Shown: piece by piece, positions 52,084 to 53,717 of the stretch | Position numbering within the stretch: position 1 is the first letter of the stretch | How the letters are laid out: each line of letters starts with the position of its first letter | Assembly: GCA_903919145.1 (NCBI GenBank) | Contig: CAIXGW010000202.1 | Span: forward strand, 1-53,717 | Reading direction: 5' to 3' | Length of the DNA: 53,717 nt | DNA from: an uncultured Myxococcales bacterium | GTDB taxonomy: Bacteria > Myxococcota_A > UBA9042 | Program-made: the position numbers and the translations under genes | Notes under the pieces: model-generated | Databases searched by the model: none | What the model was told of the DNA's origin: nothing | The model's input: only the letters and a program-made list of their open reading frames with translations

Positions 52084-52634
52084 TAGTTGTTGGAGCAATT
52101 GCCGGTAGAGGGCTCGCAGAAATCGGCGGTCCCAGGGTCACCGTCGTCGCATTTTGCCGCGGCCTTGCACTGCGGACCGGCTCCGGCATCCAAGCACTCA
52201 TCGCCTACAGTGCACACATCGCCATCACTGCACGGGCCGGCCAACAGCTCGGCCTTGCAGGTCCCGGCCTTGGGGTCGCACAGGTCCACGCTGCAGGCAT
52301 TGCCGTCTTCGCACAAGCCGTGGGCGCAAGCGTACTGCCCCGACGTGCAGTGGGTCTTGAGGCACACGCCTTGATCGCAATCGGTATTTCCAGAGCAGGG
52401 CTGGGCGCAGTAGCCCTCTATGCACTGGCCGCCGTCTCCGCAGGGGCCTTCTCCAGAGCATGCCTCGCTGGCCCAGCGGCGCTCGCCGGTGCAGGCCGCC
52501 AGCCCCAACAGCAGCGCCGACGCCAACACCGCCCGCACCACTCGGCCTGCCCAGCAGTCGCGCTGCCGCACCGCCCAAGCACGGCCCTTCGCCGGCTGGC
52601 CATCCCCCAGATCTGTATGCATCGGGCGCGGCAT
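52083..52634 (-). CDS. Small Cys-rich lipoprotein
   Basis: 183 residues from ATG 52634 (GGGAG 6 nt upstream). The signal VRAVLASALLLGLAACTG has a lipobox. The mature part is a string of Cys modules: ACSGEGPCGDGGQCIEGYC, PCSGNTDCDQGVC, HGLCEDGNACSVDLCDPKAG, PCSDGDVCTVGDECL and KCDDGDPGTADFCEPSTGNC. The units DG-x-C-x-x-D-x-C resemble the pre-array modules of the giant lipoprotein next door, so both may belong to one surface-protein family. Function unknown. Confidence 0.8.
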   Translation of the reverse strand: MPRPMHTDLGDGQPAKGRAWAVRQRDCWAGRVVRAVLASALLLGLAACTGERRWASEACSGEGPCGDGGQCIEGYCAQPCSGNTDCDQGVCLKTHCTSGQYACAHGLCEDGNACSVDLCDPKAGTCKAELLAGPCSDGDVCTVGDECLDAGAGPQCKAAAKCDDGDPGTADFCEPSTGNCSNN

Positions 52635-52672
52635 GGCAACTCCCTGAGCTTTCACGGGGCTTTGGCCCCCCA

Positions 52673-53717
52673 TCAGCGCTTCTTGCCGCCAGCGCCAAGG
52701 CCCTGGGCAGAGATGCGGGTGCACTCTTCCTGAACCGCTGCTCCAGCATACCCGGTGCTCAAGACGAGCTCGCAGTCCTGCAGGCACCTGGTAAGTTCCC
52801 TGGCCTTGCCCCGACACGACTGCACCCGCTGCTCGTCGGCCAGCTGCGCCAGCGACTGCAGCGAGCGCTGGGCGTCCGTGCCATAGACAGAGGCAGAGGG
52901 CACCTGCTTGTGGTAGCGAATCGCCGAGCGGAAATCGCGGCGCTTGAACGCCTCTTCCGCCTGGGCAATGTCGGCACCGGCGCGCTCTTCTAGGGCGATG
53001 TTGTTCAGGTTCTCTTTGGGCTCTGCTGCGGCGACATCCAGCATCCGTGCCTTGGTAAAAAATCCCTTGGCTTCAGCCCATTGCTTGCGCAGCACCGCAT
53101 CGCGGCCGCGAGCGACCAGGTCCTCATACTGGGCGGCCTGGGCGGCGCGATCCACAGCCCTGGAGCGCTTTTCTGGGGCAGGTTCAGGGTCTTCTGCCTT
53201 GTCCTCTGCCACCTCGGCGCGGTCGGCGGCCTTGGCGTTCTTGCGCTTGGCGTCAGCCTTGCCCTCCGGCGCCTCTGGCTGAGCTGCCTTGCCATCCAAG
53301 CGCGGCGCCACAAAGCGATCGTAGGCCACCCCGACCAGCACCACCAGAGCCACCAGCGCCACCAGGATCACCGCCACCGCGGCGATCTGCGGCAACAGCG
53401 TGCGCTGCGGCGCCGCGTAGGCCTGATCGACCGGATGCTCCACTGGCGCAAAGGCCTGATGGGCGCGCGGCGCGTACGGCGCGGCACTGCGGCGCGATGG
53501 GGCGGCCTGAGGTGGCGATTCCAGTTCGGCGACGTCGAGTTCCGGCAGTCCTTCGACTTGAAAGGAAAACGCCACAGTGCCAAAGCGGATCCGGTCGCCG
53601 TGGCCCAGCTCCTGCAGGTCAACGCGGCGGTCATTGACATAGGTGCCATTGGAAGAGCGCAGGTCCTCTACCACCACTCGCCCGGCGTCATCCTGGGTGA
53701 TCTTGGCGTGGATCCGC
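52673..53717 (-). CDS. FHA-domain membrane protein with C-terminal helical repeats, N-terminus outside window
   Basis: The frame enters from the right edge and stops at 52673; at least 347 residues are visible. The first part holds the end of an FHA domain: VVEDLRSSNGTYVNDRRVDL and GDRIRFGTVAFSF, with the Ser-Ser-Asn and Asn residues that grip phosphothreonine. A Pro-rich linker is followed by one membrane helix (LLPQIAAVAVILVALVALVV, then LVGVAYDRF). Next comes a charged Lys/Glu/Ala-rich coil, then TPR-like helices (AEAKGFFTKARMLDVAAAEP, then AEEAFKRRDFRSAIRYHKQV) with four late Cys. It probably links cytoplasmic Ser/Thr-kinase signalling to a periplasmic scaffold. The start of the FHA domain lies beyond the window. 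Confidence 0.88.
   Translation of the reverse strand, partial: RIHAKITQDDAGRVVVEDLRSSNGTYVNDRRVDLQELGHGDRIRFGTVAFSFQVEGLPELDVAELESPPQAAPSRRSAAPYAPRAHQAFAPVEHPVDQAYAAPQRTLLPQIAAVAVILVALVALVVLVGVAYDRFVAPRLDGKAAQPEAPEGKADAKRKNAKAADRAEVAEDKAEDPEPAPEKRSRAVDRAAQAAQYEDLVARGRDAVLRKQWAEAKGFFTKARMLDVAAAEPKENLNNIALEERAGADIAQAEEAFKRRDFRSAIRYHKQVPSASVYGTDAQRSLQSLAQLADEQRVQSCRGKARELTRCLQDCELVLSTGYAGAAVQEECTRISAQGLGAGGKKR

Noticed and set aside
1..53717. tRNA genes, rRNA genes, CRISPR arrays, insertion sequences, prophage
   Set aside because: No T-loop-like tRNA cores with paired arms, no rRNA motifs, no regularly spaced identical repeats and no transposase or phage proteins were seen on reading.

Overview
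The window looks like a GC-rich chromosome segment from a Gram-negative bacterium of the Myxococcota / former Deltaproteobacteria type. This rests on the gene content: many lipoproteins with Ala/Asp-rich tethers, a giant Cys/Asp repeat lipoprotein, FHA and class III cyclase signalling proteins, a VLCAD-type acyl-CoA dehydrogenase, large multihaem cytochromes, and frequent GTG/TTG starts with 4-nt gene overlaps. The taxonomic call is inference; there is no rRNA or marker gene here. I see no tRNA, rRNA, CRISPR array, transposase or phage gene.

Layout. 0-1.3 kb: a fatty acid hydroxylase (cut by the left edge) behind a FadR-like GntR regulator that has a matching palindromic operator. 1.5-7.0 kb: TonB-dependent receptor, a PstS-like periplasmic binding protein and a NarL-type two-component system. 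7.2-11.2 kb: a beta-propeller-like gene broken by an in-frame TGA, a HEAT-repeat lipoprotein with a coupled partner, and on the minus strand a 53-residue Cys-containing peptide coupled to a thioredoxin-fold lipoprotein that lacks the CXXC motif. 11.7-19.4 kb: the centrepiece, a five-gene operon encoding 23-, 13- and 11-haem c-type cytochromes, an outer-membrane-barrel-like protein and a fused NAD(P)H / iron-sulfur / dihaem-b inner-membrane oxidoreductase. 19.4-28.4 kb: an EamA transporter, lipoproteins, an enterochelin-esterase-like hydrolase, gamma-glutamyltranspeptidase, a small alpha/beta hydrolase and a heparinase II/III-like lipoprotein, with three copies of a REP-like palindrome in the gaps. 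28.6-33.1 kb: a membrane adenylate cyclase, an SRPBCC protein and a possibly frameshifted exported protein. 33.3-39.6 kb: an acyl-CoA dehydrogenase and an RND efflux adaptor/pump pair. 39.6-43.8 kb: a YkgJ-like Cys-cluster protein, two ATP-grasp ligases and a divergent S51-peptidase-like protein. 43.9-53.7 kb: an FG-GAP/ASPIC-UnbV lipoprotein, three Cys-rich lipoproteins (one of 1,503 residues) and an FHA-domain membrane protein cut by the right edge.

How the genes work together. The 11.7-19.4 kb operon reads as a complete wire: NAD(P)H oxidised in the cytoplasm, electrons passed through FAD, two iron-sulfur sites and two membrane b haems to periplasmic multihaem cytochromes, then through a barrel to a lipid-anchored 11-haem cytochrome. 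All five genes are tightly packed (4-nt or 26-nt overlaps, or an 8-nt gap). This resembles porin-cytochrome conduits in concept, but the parts differ from the textbook Mtr and Omb/Oma/Omc sets and it is the best candidate for an undescribed system. The second candidate is the pair of ATP-grasp ligases facing an S51-like peptidase, suggesting a peptide-like product made and cleaved by neighbouring genes.
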